DNA of 42,500 bases from Brevibacillus brevis (GTDB lineage Bacteria; Bacillota; Bacilli; Brevibacillales; Brevibacillaceae): positions 167,501 through 210,000 of the forward strand of contig NZ_CP134050.1 in NCBI RefSeq assembly GCF_031583145.1, written 5' to 3'. The position numbers and the translations under genes are program-made. Below are positions 1-9,248 of the stretch, in pieces. Under the pieces are notes generated by a model that saw nothing but the letters and a program-made list of their open reading frames with translations, ran no database searches and was not told the origin of the DNA. Each line of letters opens with the position of its first letter. Position 1 is the first letter of the stretch.

Positions 1-1109
<1,109 letters not shown>

Positions 1110-1172
1110 ACACAATCTTGGCAATCATGCAGATCCAGTTTTGAAGGTGCGAACGTCTATAGGAAAAAGAAG

Positions 1173-1204
1173 AACCGTGCAGAAATGACTGCACGGTTTT
1201 TTTG
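1173..1204 (+). terminator. Intrinsic terminator of the rRNA operon
   Basis: A perfect 10-bp stem (AACCGTGCAG 1173-1182 with CTGCACGGTT 1189-1198) with a 6-nt loop runs into seven T residues. It lies about 65 bases after the 23S 3' end, so transcription appears to end here without passing through a 5S gene. Confidence 0.9.
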
Positions 1205-1272
1205 TTTTCTTTTTTTGTCCCTGATGGTCCGTTTAAGCTAGCCCTAGCGTGTAGGAAAGGAGGGAGAGGATC

Positions 1273-2001
1273 ATGTCTGTACATCCACTGCGGCTGTTGG
1301 CCTTACTGCTTCTGGCGTCGTGTATAGGAATGGGAACTTATCTGATGGTAAAGCCACACACCGTTACGTATGTACAATTGCGGCTGGGAGTCGACAAGGA
1401 AAGCGGTCAGCTGCTGGAAGCACAAGATATGGAGCCATTGATTGTAAATACAGGCAGCCCCTTTCAGAGGTCAGAGGTCCCCATACCTGGCTTGGTGTTG
1501 TGGAAAGAAGCCCCTGAACTGCTAGGCAGACCGTTCGCTCGTCAAGTAAAAGGCGGACGTCCGCTTCTGGAGAGTGACTTGGAGCGATCCGGCCAGGAAC
1601 AGGGCAGGCCCGAGCTGTCTCCATCCATGACCGGGATGAGCATTCCCGTCGACAATGTGGCAGGTGTATCCCCCCATTTGTCGACGGGAGAGCGAGTTCA
1701 TGTGTATGCCTCATTTGAAGATGATGCGGGAGCTCATTCCGGGCTGCTCCTTCAAAACATGCCAATCATTGGCGTTCAGCGCGAGATGGAAGGGGAACTG
1801 CCCAAATTGATGGCGGTGACCCTCTCCCTTACGAAAAACGAAGCCGTACTCCTAACACACGCACTCCATTACGGCAAAATCCGATTAGGACGTGCAACAG
1901 CAATGGATGAACAAAAGCCGGGCATAGGGGATTCAACATTCGCAGCAGAACTCATGAAGACGAAAAAACGCTGGGGGATTCGGGAGGAGGAGCAAGAGTG
2001 A
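1273..2001 (+). CDS. cpaB: CpaB/RcpC-like Flp pilus assembly protein
   Basis: The 242-residue protein has an N-terminal membrane segment (about residues 7-26) followed by an extracytoplasmic region of the SAF type found in CpaB/RcpC proteins. In Tad systems CpaB helps the pilus cross the envelope. Typical features are a first acidic SAF segment followed by a conserved 'G(R)P(F)ARQVKGGRPL' stretch near residues 84-97, and a C-terminal RcpC-like domain (about 115-215). The ATG at 1273 follows a strong AAAGGAGGG site. The gene opens a tightly packed operon with cpaE, whose GTG start overlaps its stop codon. The order cpaB-cpaE-cpaF-tadB-tadC supports the assignment, since the sequence alone is only moderately conserved. 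Confidence 0.8.
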   Translation: MSVHPLRLLALLLLASCIGMGTYLMVKPHTVTYVQLRLGVDKESGQLLEAQDMEPLIVNTGSPFQRSEVPIPGLVLWKEAPELLGRPFARQVKGGRPLLESDLERSGQEQGRPELSPSMTGMSIPVDNVAGVSPHLSTGERVHVYASFEDDAGAHSGLLLQNMPIIGVQREMEGELPKLMAVTLSLTKNEAVLLTHALHYGKIRLGRATAMDEQKPGIGDSTFAAELMKTKKRWGIREEEQE

Positions 2002-3416
2002 AAAAAAGTCTGCTCATAGTAGACGAAGATATGGACGCCGCACATCTTTTGCGGCAGCAACTGTCCAGCAGCCAATGGCTGGAAGTCTGCGGACATGCGG
2101 CTAGCGTAGAAGAAGCTTGGAAAATGCTGCAGGCATGCAAACCGGCTATGGTACTTTTAGGGGGCCTTGCGGAGACGGAGCGAGGGGTGCTCTGCCAGCA
2201 GTTTCGACTGGCGTTTCCCCATTTGTCCTTCATTGCCGCATGTGTACCGCAAGAGCTCATGTGGGAGCCCTTTTTCCGCAATCTTGGGATCTGGGTAGTG
2301 ACCAAACCGGTTCAGCCAAGCCAAATAGAGGCCTTGGCGATGATGCCATCAGCCGTATCAGAATCGGGAATTAACAGAGGTCCGCAATACGGAGAGTTTC
2401 ATAAGTCTCCCATGCAATCTGAGGTCGTTCCACAGCAGCTACAGCATACGATTGCAGAGACGCAGTTCTATCCTGCCCGTCCTGTCACTGCAGGGCTGCC
2501 GTCCAAACGGCTGATTACCGTATACGGGCCCAAGGGAGGAGTAGGAAAAACATTTCTGTCCCGGGAGCTCGCCATTTTCTTTTCCATGCAGAAAAAAGAG
2601 GGTCGCCCGCTTCGAGTGCTAGCCGTAGATTTTAATCTGGATCTCGGCACGTTCGCAACTACCCTGAATCTCCCCCGAACCCCGAATATCTATACATGGG
2701 TGCAGGATATGGACGACCAGCTCCAAGCCATGGCACAGCGTCAAGGAAGGGATCCGCAGACGATGCGGAACGATGAATGGCAAGAGCTTGCGGCTGTCAT
2801 GCCGTTGACTTCACACGACATTTCCAAATACATGGTACGACACGATGAAACGGGTCTTGATGTGCTTACCTCCCCGCGTGACATTCGGCACAGCTTTGAA
2901 ATCAAGGATTATCACCTCTATCTCATCCTCGAGACGCTAAAACAGAGCTACTATGACGTCATTCTCATCGACACTGCTCCCGATACGACCGACGCAACAA
3001 TTCAGGCGCTGTTTTTTGCCGAGCAAGTGGTCATGGTAGGAAATCCGGTTGTAGACTCCATTGAAAACATCCAGAGGCTCTTGAAATTGCTACGGGAGGC
3101 CGAATATCCGGAAGAACGGATTCAGGTCTGCATGAACCGCCTGCAGCGTAAAGAAATGTTTACGCTTGAAGAGATTCGGGCGTATTTTCAACTGCATCCC
3201 AGCAAGAGGATTTTCTCCATACCAGACGATGCAGAAGTAAAAAAGTCGATCAACAGCGGTAACCCCGTCATGCTTCAGCCGGGACGAGCTGCCGCCAAGG
3301 ATGCGATTGAAACGTTGGGCAAAGCGCTGCTTCCCATCGAGCCGGGAAAAGCGGAACCTGCTGTCCGGCCGAAAACGAAGGAACGGCCATCGCTGTTTCG
3401 TTGGCTATGGGGCTAA
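1998..3416 (+). CDS. cpaE: CpaE/TadZ-like ATPase with N-terminal pseudo-receiver domain
   Basis: Residues 1-120 resemble a response-regulator receiver: it starts LLIVDED and has a late TKP lysine motif, but the phospho-acceptor position near residue 55 is glycine (VLLGG), so phosphorylation is unlikely. From about residue 172 there is a ParA/MinD-type ATPase with an intact deviant Walker A motif (GPKGGVGKT, 177-185), an 'AVDFNLDLGTFA' A'-box and an 'ILIDTAPD' Walker B. CpaE/TadZ proteins direct Tad pilus machines to their place at the membrane. The GTG start at 1998 overlaps the cpaB stop by four bases and follows GGGAGGAGGAG. The 472-residue length is normal for the family, and cpaF follows 15 bases downstream. 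Confidence 0.88.
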   Translation: MKKSLLIVDEDMDAAHLLRQQLSSSQWLEVCGHAASVEEAWKMLQACKPAMVLLGGLAETERGVLCQQFRLAFPHLSFIAACVPQELMWEPFFRNLGIWVVTKPVQPSQIEALAMMPSAVSESGINRGPQYGEFHKSPMQSEVVPQQLQHTIAETQFYPARPVTAGLPSKRLITVYGPKGGVGKTFLSRELAIFFSMQKKEGRPLRVLAVDFNLDLGTFATTLNLPRTPNIYTWVQDMDDQLQAMAQRQGRDPQTMRNDEWQELAAVMPLTSHDISKYMVRHDETGLDVLTSPRDIRHSFEIKDYHLYLILETLKQSYYDVILIDTAPDTTDATIQALFFAEQVVMVGNPVVDSIENIQRLLKLLREAEYPEERIQVCMNRLQRKEMFTLEEIRAYFQLHPSKRIFSIPDDAEVKKSINSGNPVMLQPGRAAAKDAIETLGKALLPIEPGKAEPAVRPKTKERPSLFRWLWG

Positions 3417-3431
3417 GGAGGAGAGGCTGAT

Positions 3432-4922
3432 ATGTTCGACAAGAAACATTTGCTGGGCATCCAAAATCAGGGGCGCAGCCTACCGCAGGATTTGCGTACA
3501 GTAGGCAAAGAGACGACCCGGTCTCCACAGACTTTGAATGAAAGAATGCAGGCCACGGCTTCGCACCCATCCGGCGAAAGCCGAATTTCCTCTGAAGCCG
3601 AGACTTCCATTCGCACGCAAATTGTAGAGAAATACGGTAAACGTCTATGGGACGAGAAACAGTCTCCGCCCTTTTTGGCGGAATTGACGGCAGACATCAA
3701 GATGCTGATGGAATCCCAGACACCGCTGTCTACCGTTCACATGGATACCGAAGCAAAACGATTGCTGCATTCGCTGATCGGCTGGGGCCCACTCGACCAG
3801 TTGCTGGAGGATCCCGATATTACGGAAATCATGTTTCATCGGTACAACTATCTGGTCGTAGAAAGAAAGAGCACGGGCCGTTTGGAAATCCCTGATTTCC
3901 CCGTTTTCAGGGAGGAAGAAGAGATGCTGCGGCTGGTGGAGCAGATCGCGGCAACCATGGGACGAGAGTTTAACGAAACAAAGGCAGAATTGCACACCCA
4001 GCTGCCAGACGGTTCACGCGTTGCGGCCACACACCGGTCGATTTCTCCAGACGGACATATGCTCACGATCCGAAAACACCGCGACCTGCTCAGTGAAGCC
4101 GATTATTTGCGGTACGGATCCATTTGCGAGCCGATGCTCCTGTTTTTAAAACGGGCTGTAGGGTTGTCCCGTGCCTCGGGAATCGTGAGCGGCGGAACGG
4201 GGTCGGGGAAAACACACATGCTCAATCTTATTTCTCAATATGTTCCCGCTTCTCTAAGCATTATTACGATCGAAGACGTGCTGGAAATGAAGCTGCAGCA
4301 TCCGTATGTGCGCCGTTTCTTGGCGAAGCCGCCGAATTACGAAGGGAAAGGCGGATTTTCCATCAAAGATTGCGTGCGGTTATCCTTGCGCAAGCGTCCG
4401 GACGTCATCATGGTCGGGGAGACGCGAGGGGGCGAAATCGTGGATATGCTGTGGGCCATGAACACGGATCATCCCGGAAGCTGGAGTACCGCTCACGCCA
4501 ATTCCCCACGCGCTTTGGTCGACTCGACGCTTCCGATCCTGTTCGGAAAAGCCGATGAAGTGTACAGCACGGAAGAACGCAACCTGATGATTGGCTCCGC
4601 CCTCGATCTGATCGTTCAGGTCAAGCGTTTTGAGGAGGACGGGAGCCGGAAAGTCGTGGCGATTACGGAGGTGGTCGGTACAGGACAGTCTCACGAGGAA
4701 TGGATCAAACGAGCATGCAACGTGAAGCAAGTGGTGCCTGACCGGGTTTATTTGCAGGACATATACGTGTATGAACCAACAGGCGTCCGGGATGGAAAAG
4801 TGACCGGTCAGTTCAGATGGACTGGGTATCGACCCGAGAGATTGATCAAGCGCTGGGTGGAAAAAGGGTTGCCTCGGGAAGAATTGGACCGGGTCTTTTT
4901 TACAGACCCGATTTTGCGATAG
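3432..4922 (+). CDS. cpaF: CpaF/TadA-family secretion ATPase
   Basis: This 496-residue protein is the predicted hexameric ATPase that powers assembly of the Tad pilus from the cytoplasm. After a variable, probably flexible N-terminus (about 60 residues) come the family's helical linker ('GWGPLDQLLEDPDITEIM') and a RecA-like core. The core has Walker A GGTGSGKT at residues 254-261, an Asp-box 'IITIEDVLEM', Walker B 'DVIMVGETRGGE', and a His-box 'STAHANSP'. All catalytic motifs are intact. The ATG at 3432 follows AAGGAGGAGAGG. It sits between cpaE and the two platform proteins TadB and TadC, the standard order. Confidence 0.95.
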   Translation: MFDKKHLLGIQNQGRSLPQDLRTVGKETTRSPQTLNERMQATASHPSGESRISSEAETSIRTQIVEKYGKRLWDEKQSPPFLAELTADIKMLMESQTPLSTVHMDTEAKRLLHSLIGWGPLDQLLEDPDITEIMFHRYNYLVVERKSTGRLEIPDFPVFREEEEMLRLVEQIAATMGREFNETKAELHTQLPDGSRVAATHRSISPDGHMLTIRKHRDLLSEADYLRYGSICEPMLLFLKRAVGLSRASGIVSGGTGSGKTHMLNLISQYVPASLSIITIEDVLEMKLQHPYVRRFLAKPPNYEGKGGFSIKDCVRLSLRKRPDVIMVGETRGGEIVDMLWAMNTDHPGSWSTAHANSPRALVDSTLPILFGKADEVYSTEERNLMIGSALDLIVQVKRFEEDGSRKVVAITEVVGTGQSHEEWIKRACNVKQVVPDRVYLQDIYVYEPTGVRDGKVTGQFRWTGYRPERLIKRWVEKGLPREELDRVFFTDPILR

Positions 4923-4932
4923 GGGGAGTAGC

Positions 4933-5835
4933 ATGGGAGATTTGAGCATACCTCTTGCGGTTGGAATCGGGATAGGTCTTTTCCTGCTGCTGGCTCCCCC
5001 AAACTGGTTTAGATCCCGTACACAGGCTGGGAAGCACGCTATCGTCGGCCAACTGCAGCGCGACAGAAAAACGATCTGGAACAGGCTCGAGGACAGACTG
5101 ATTCAATCCCGTTCAGACTGGGGAGTCAATCGTTATGTCACTTCCTCCTTTCTTTTCGGTCTGGTTTCGTTCGGTATCAGCATACAAATTTTGCAGTCGT
5201 GGTGGCTGGCTACTCCCGCTCTGTTTGCGGGTGTTCTTTTTACGGAGCGGCTCGTGGCCATCTTGGGGGCAAGACGCAAGGAGCAATTTGAGAACGGAAA
5301 CGTCAAGGCCATTCGGCTGATGGCCAGTTCTTTGCGCACCTCGCCTTCCTACCTGCAGGCGTTTGAGCACGTAGCCGCCAGTCCTTTCTTGGATCCGCTC
5401 GTAACGGAAGAGTACCGGCGAATCGTCGAGCTATTGCGCGCTCAAATCCCTTTTGAACGTGTCATGGGTTCGTTCTATGAAAGGACAGGATCGGCAGACG
5501 TGAAGTACATGGCAACGATTGTCCACATTCAGCGGGAGATGGGGGGCGATATGGCAAAAACGCTGGATTTGGCTGCCACCGCCATCTTGCGGCGCAAACA
5601 GTCCCTGCGCAGGCAAAAGGCCGCCATGGCCCAAATTGTCGCCCAGGTGAACGTACTCAGTGTCATGCCGTTCGTATTCGTAACTGCATTGTATATGAAC
5701 AACCCGCATCACTTTGATTCCTTGACTGCTACGCTGGGAGGACGGCTCATGATTCTGGCGTCTTTGGCATGTATTTTGCTCGGGGGAGAGGCTATTCGCC
5801 ATGTAGCTCAAAAAAGAGTTCACAGAGGAGGCTAG
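4933..5835 (+). CDS. tadB: TadB-like inner-membrane platform protein
   Basis: The 300-residue protein has hydrophobic segments at the N-terminus (about 6-22), around 65-100, and two near the C-terminus, with a cytoplasmic type II secretion F (T2SF) domain between. That domain contains 'AIRLMASSLRTSPSYLQAFEHVA' -like features broken over residues 115-145 and a second helical half with 'REMGGDMAKTLDLAA'. TadB and TadC form the membrane platform through which the CpaF ATPase acts. The ATG follows AGGGGGAGTAGC, 10 bases after cpaF. TadC begins immediately downstream. The assignment as TadB rather than TadC comes from gene order. Confidence 0.88.
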   Translation: MGDLSIPLAVGIGIGLFLLLAPPNWFRSRTQAGKHAIVGQLQRDRKTIWNRLEDRLIQSRSDWGVNRYVTSSFLFGLVSFGISIQILQSWWLATPALFAGVLFTERLVAILGARRKEQFENGNVKAIRLMASSLRTSPSYLQAFEHVAASPFLDPLVTEEYRRIVELLRAQIPFERVMGSFYERTGSADVKYMATIVHIQREMGGDMAKTLDLAATAILRRKQSLRRQKAAMAQIVAQVNVLSVMPFVFVTALYMNNPHHFDSLTATLGGRLMILASLACILLGGEAIRHVAQKRVHRGG

Positions 5836-5839
5836 AAAC

Positions 5840-6754
5840 ATGTCAATGGTATGTGCGTTGATTGGTTTCTCCTTGTTCTTATACGGTTTGCCTTCGTGCC
5901 TGAGCCGGGAGGGCGGAATGATCTTTTCTCTTTTCGGCAGGATTGACCGAGAGCAGCAACTGCAATTGAACGATGCCTTTTTTCAGCGGCAAAAGCAAAC
6001 CAGATGGACAGTGGTCCAGATCTTGGAAAAGCACGATGCTCTCTTGGGGAAATGGTGCGAATGGATGGGAATTGACCGGAAAAAGACGGAAGAGACGCTT
6101 AAGCGGCTTGGCTATCGTGTAAGCTTGCCTGAACTGGTGATTGTTCGGGCTATCTGCATGGTGTTTGTCGCATCTGCCCTGTTGTACCTCATGACCAGCT
6201 TGTACGGGGGACAATCGCTTCGATTGGCAAACGGTTTTCCGCTGGCCATTGCCCTGATTCTGTATCTGCTGCCGACCAGGCTTCTTGATTGGGCGGATAA
6301 GCGGGTCAAAGCGGAGATCCGGGAGCAGGTTCCTGTTTTCTTCAGTATTGTTCAGGCTTTGGTGGAGGCGGGGATGCCAGTTCAAACGGCGGTAAAAGAG
6401 ACGGCGCGGCGATTCGACGCGAAGCTTGGCCACGAGCTGGCGAGATTGGAAGTGGAGGCAAAGCGCCTGGGCAATTGGAGAAAGGCCATGGAAGAGCTGG
6501 CGTTTCGATGGGAGGTAGACGCGCTGTCTACCATCGCTTTGGAGATGAATGAAGCCATCAGCAAAGGGGTCAGCATATCCGGCATGTTGGCCGTGCAGGT
6601 CGAAGAGCAAATGAGGCAGCTGGAGGATGAAGCCGCTGCACGAATGAACCGGTTGAATATCAGGCTGCTTCCGTTTGTGATCATTCTCATGGGCGTTCCG
6701 CTGTTGTTTTTGGTCATGGGGCCGGCACTGATCGGGATTGGCGATCGATTGTAA
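5840..6754 (+). CDS. tadC: TadC-like inner-membrane platform protein
   Basis: This is the second T2SF-domain membrane protein of the locus (304 residues). It has an N-terminal membrane segment, two central ones around residues 105-150 and a very hydrophobic C-terminal one. The conserved platform motif is seen in 'SIVQALVEAGMPVQTAV' (about 171-187), with an acidic helix 'EAISKGVSISGML' later on. It would pair with TadB. Start ATG at 5840 is preceded by GAGGAGG; the gap to tadB is four bases. A 70-base spacer with a small hairpin separates it from the prepilin gene. Confidence 0.88.
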   Translation: MSMVCALIGFSLFLYGLPSCLSREGGMIFSLFGRIDREQQLQLNDAFFQRQKQTRWTVVQILEKHDALLGKWCEWMGIDRKKTEETLKRLGYRVSLPELVIVRAICMVFVASALLYLMTSLYGGQSLRLANGFPLAIALILYLLPTRLLDWADKRVKAEIREQVPVFFSIVQALVEAGMPVQTAVKETARRFDAKLGHELARLEVEAKRLGNWRKAMEELAFRWEVDALSTIALEMNEAISKGVSISGMLAVQVEEQMRQLEDEAAARMNRLNIRLLPFVIILMGVPLLFLVMGPALIGIGDRL

Positions 6755-6771
6755 ATAGTTTTGCATGGGCT

Positions 6772-6787
6772 TCTGTCTTTTGACAGA
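6772..6787 (+). other. Small hairpin upstream of the flp prepilin gene
   Basis: TCTGTC (6772-6777) and GACAGA (6782-6787) form a 6-bp stem with a TTTT loop in the 70-base gap between tadC and flp. This is the only sizeable gap inside the first pilus operon. It could act as an mRNA processing or stability element that raises prepilin output, but no strong promoter or T-tract is visible. Confidence 0.4.
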
Positions 6788-6825
6788 GTGTAAGTAGAAT
6801 CCCATGAAAAAAGGAGTGAGTACCA

Positions 6826-7002
6826 ATGTCCTTCGTCACCGATTATGCAAGACGGTTTTGGAGCGAGGAGGATGGCGTCACGATTGTCGAGATGGTGATT
6901 ATCGTAGCGGTGATTCTTATCTTGATCATTCCGACGCTCGCCTCCCTGGGAGAAGCGGAAGACGCCAAGTTGAAAGAACTCCAGGAAAAAATCAGCAAAT
7001 GA
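6826..7002 (+). CDS. flp: Flp-type class IVb prepilin
   Basis: This 58-residue protein has the hallmarks of an Flp major prepilin. A short charged leader ends in glycine (G17), followed by VTIVE with glutamate at mature position +5 (E22), a roughly 20-residue hydrophobic stretch (23-40) and a short charged tail ending KEKISK-like. The prepilin peptidase encoded directly downstream should cut after G17, and the mature peptide would polymerise into the pilus. The ATG at 6826 follows AAAAAAGGAGTGAG. Its stop overlaps the start of the peptidase gene (ATGA). A longer reading in another frame starting at 6804 does not have the ribosome-binding site. Confidence 0.9.
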   Translation: MSFVTDYARRFWSEEDGVTIVEMVIIVAVILILIIPTLASLGEAEDAKLKELQEKISK

Positions 7003-7496
7003 CGGACATTGTCCTGTATGGGCTGTTGACGGTTGCCGCTTGCTTTGATTGGCATCTCCGCAAGATCCCCAATGCTTTGACCTTCCCAGTAATGATTACC
7101 GGGCTGTGCCATCAATGGCAAGCAGGAACGCCATGGACTGCCATCGAGGGAGTCGCTGGGGCATTCCTATTGACCCTTCTGCCTGTCGCTTGCAAAGGGA
7201 TGGGGATGGGGGATCAGAAGCTGTTGATGGCGTTTGGCGCATGGAGCAGTTGGGACGACGTGTACTCCCTGTTCTGGCATTCTGTCTTGCTCTGCTTGCT
7301 TGCGGCGGCTTTGCTCCCCCGTACCTGGAAGCGTCTATGGGCCAACCTGAGGAAAGTAGCGATCGGATGGAGGGCGCATCGGCAATTGTGGTTTCCTGGC
7401 AGCGGACAAGCCGCTTTTGTATTTCCGTATGCGGTTTTTCTACTGGGGGCATTTTTCGTCCAGCAGCTTCGGGTGTGGGAAGTGCTCCTTGGATGA
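6999..7496 (+). CDS. cpaA: Prepilin peptidase, A24 (TadV/CpaA) family
   Basis: The product is a 165-residue integral membrane aspartic protease predicted to cleave the Flp leader and the TadE-like pseudopilins. The first catalytic aspartate is D17 in 'CFDWHLRKIPNALT', a good match to the family's D-x-R-x-x-x-IPN pattern. The second is D72 in the GxGD motif 'GMGMGDQKLLM'. Several membrane helices follow. The start is set at 6999 because this ATG overlaps the flp stop (ATGA) and places the first catalytic motif at the usual N-terminal distance. It is the only peptidase visible for both pilus loci in the window. Confidence 0.92.
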   Translation: MTDIVLYGLLTVAACFDWHLRKIPNALTFPVMITGLCHQWQAGTPWTAIEGVAGAFLLTLLPVACKGMGMGDQKLLMAFGAWSSWDDVYSLFWHSVLLCLLAAALLPRTWKRLWANLRKVAIGWRAHRQLWFPGSGQAAFVFPYAVFLLGAFFVQQLRVWEVLLG

Positions 7497-7915
7497 AGCG
7501 CTATCCGATCGTTCGCATGGTACTTGCTTCCGAACGAGGGAGCCAGACCCTTGAGTTTATCTTGGTATTCCCGCTAGTTTGGATACTGTTTTTGTTCTCC
7601 TTTGACCAATTCAGCATTCTGTACAACAAGCAAAAGACACTGGCGGCTGCTTACGAGGCTGGGCGGATCGCCGCCGTTCAGCCCAATTTCGGACTCGCTT
7701 CGTATCATGCCAGGGAGCGAGGAGAAGCAGAGCTAAGAGAGGGCTTGGGAATTGCTGATCAAGAGGTTCGTCTGCACTTGAAAGGCGGAGGCTGGAGAAA
7801 GGGCAATCACATTGTGGCTGAAGCCTCTATGAGCTTTTACTTGCTGGCGACAGGGGAGAAGGTAAAACTGACAGAGAGCTACTACATGATGATTGAAAAT
7901 GCGGAGGATAAATGA
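7493..7915 (+). CDS. tadE: TadE-like pseudopilin
   Basis: The 140-residue protein begins with a basic leader and a prepilin-type site: G16 followed by SQTLE with glutamate at +5 (E21), then a long hydrophobic helix (22-45). The remainder is an extracytoplasmic domain of modest size. TadE-family pseudopilins are processed by the same peptidase as Flp and act as minor components of the Tad machine. The ATG at 7493 overlaps the stop of the peptidase gene, implying translational coupling. The next gene starts at its own stop codon. Confidence 0.82.
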   Translation: MKRYPIVRMVLASERGSQTLEFILVFPLVWILFLFSFDQFSILYNKQKTLAAAYEAGRIAAVQPNFGLASYHARERGEAELREGLGIADQEVRLHLKGGGWRKGNHIVAEASMSFYLLATGEKVKLTESYYMMIENAEDK

Positions 7916-8424
7916 TGAATCGCTGTTCCCCCACTCACAGGTCAAAGCTGGCGGATGAGAAGGGAGCTGTCATGCTGACCATGATCTTCTTCCTTTTTTG
8001 CTTGGGAAGTCTTGTCTCCTTGCTGCTGTTTCAGGAGCAGGCAGATTACTTGAAGATGAAGGTACAGCATACCGCTGATCTCATCTCGAAAGGGGCCCGT
8101 GCCGCAGGCAAATGGGAGTACGTCGACACAGAGGGCGAGAGGCGGACACGGCTGTTTGCCACGACTGGCGAAGCGATTGGATCCGAGGCCGAAATCATTC
8201 GCGGAGCCAGGGAAGAAGCGGAAATTTTATGGGGCAACAACCGATCGTCTTTGGAGAAAGGCTTTGACAGGGCCCGCATCACTCATCAAAAGGGTGAGCA
8301 GCCGTATTTGTACAGACAAGGCATTTATCATGTGCGGATCGGGGTGGATAGCAACGTGCCCTACCTATGGGACGATGTTGACATCAGAATGGAGCGTGTT
8401 TCCCAGTCAGGAGTGTACGACTAA
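7912..8424 (+). CDS. TadG/TadE-like pilus-associated membrane protein
   Basis: The 170-residue product has the layout of a minor pseudopilin: a basic leader with 'EKGAVMLTM' at residues 16-24, a hydrophobic helix (about 20-42) and a soluble domain. The +5 position after G18 is threonine, not glutamate, so peptidase processing is uncertain. Two in-frame ATGs (7912 and 7915) lie next to the tadE stop. The second is better spaced from the GGAGG at 7903-7907, so the true protein may be one residue shorter. Position after tadE suggests a TadG or TadF role; the sequence alone does not prove it. Confidence 0.65.
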   Translation: MMNRCSPTHRSKLADEKGAVMLTMIFFLFCLGSLVSLLLFQEQADYLKMKVQHTADLISKGARAAGKWEYVDTEGERRTRLFATTGEAIGSEAEIIRGAREEAEILWGNNRSSLEKGFDRARITHQKGEQPYLYRQGIYHVRIGVDSNVPYLWDDVDIRMERVSQSGVYD

Positions 8425-8521
8425 TGGCCCGGATCAATTGGAATATGCTGTTATTTTTGTCCTAAACCACCGTGGTAATTTAGAAGTATATTCCAAAGGT
8501 GGGGATAGGAGTGAGGGAACA

Positions 8522-9139
8522 ATGCCTTCAAAAATAGTGGATCGGTACAAGCGCATACTGAGCGGAGAACAAAAGCGTTTTTCCCCGTATGAATTTGAAG
8601 ATGCGCAATACCGAAAGCAAAAAATCCAATTGGTTCTTCGATATGCGATTGAGAATGTAAAAAGGTGGACTCCCGAACAAGCGCGTCGAGAGCTGAGCAT
8701 TCGGGATGTGAAAGAGCTGAAGCTGCATCTGGTTCGTGAATACATCGAGCCTCCGATCGAAGCCAAGCCGGACGATGTCTACTACATGGTGGAATTCGCC
8801 TATCCGTATCTTCCTCGCAGATCCGAACAAGAAAGGGTGCTTTGGGTCTATCAGGAGGTGTTGTCGGGCATACGCCGCCATTTCCCTCCCCTGTATTTTC
8901 AAAGCATAAAAGGAGAGGAACGCGCAAAAATTTGTGTGGATTACATGTGCAGCCAATTGATGAAGCTGCCTGACATAAGCGATCTTCCCAGAATATTCAG
9001 CAAAACGGAAAGGGCGTACAGTCTACTAAAAAAGTACAAGTTGAAGATTCTCGTGGATACGCTGTATTTCTCGCCGTTTGACATGGTGACAGAAATGTAC
9101 CCGCACCTGAGCGCCCCTGCTTTGTGGGAAGACGTATAA
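8522..9139 (+). CDS. Protein of unknown function with an internal duplication (possibly DUF4046-like)
   Basis: The 205-residue soluble protein consists of two diverged copies of a roughly 90-residue unit. Copy 1 (about 8-95) starts 'YKRILSGEQKRFSPYEF' and ends 'YYMVEFAYPYLP'. Copy 2 (about 108-195) starts 'YQEVLSGIRRHFPPLYF' and ends 'FDMVTEMYPHLS'. The pattern recalls DUF4046-type proteins of bacilli, which carry repeated 'ERKRFP...SPYE-x-x-N-x-x-YPG' units. This link is from memory and is tentative. No catalytic motif or membrane segment is visible. The start at 8522 follows a TAGGAGTGAGG site. The upstream reading in the same frame overlaps the TadG-like gene and was not used. Function unknown. 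Confidence 0.7.
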   Translation: MPSKIVDRYKRILSGEQKRFSPYEFEDAQYRKQKIQLVLRYAIENVKRWTPEQARRELSIRDVKELKLHLVREYIEPPIEAKPDDVYYMVEFAYPYLPRRSEQERVLWVYQEVLSGIRRHFPPLYFQSIKGEERAKICVDYMCSQLMKLPDISDLPRIFSKTERAYSLLKKYKLKILVDTLYFSPFDMVTEMYPHLSAPALWEDV

Positions 9140-9183
9140 AAAATATTTGCGTGAGCCTGCTGTCTTTTTTTACGGTAATAGTA

Positions 9184-9211
9184 GTTTCATTGGCTTATAA
9201 GCACATGAAAC
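9184..9211 (+). promoter_or_regulatory. 28-bp near-perfect dyad, possible operator
   Basis: GTTTCAT (9184-9190) and ATGAAAC (9205-9211) flank the 10-bp palindrome GCTTATAAGC (9193-9202), with two non-matching bases on each side. The dyad ends 37 bases before the next start codon. It has no T-tract, so it looks more like a repressor or activator site (or a leader hairpin) than a terminator. Confidence 0.5.
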
Positions 9212-9248
9212 GGCCGTACTCTACAGGTGAGAGAAGGAGGCGTTGCGA

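Noticed and set aside
6804..6998. Longer upstream start for the prepilin peptidase gene
   Set aside because: This frame overlaps the flp gene completely; the ATG at 6999 fits the family length and the ATGA overlap.
7049..7492. Upstream extension of the TadE-like reading frame
   Set aside because: It runs antiphase through the peptidase gene and would bury the prepilin motif about 150 residues inside the protein.
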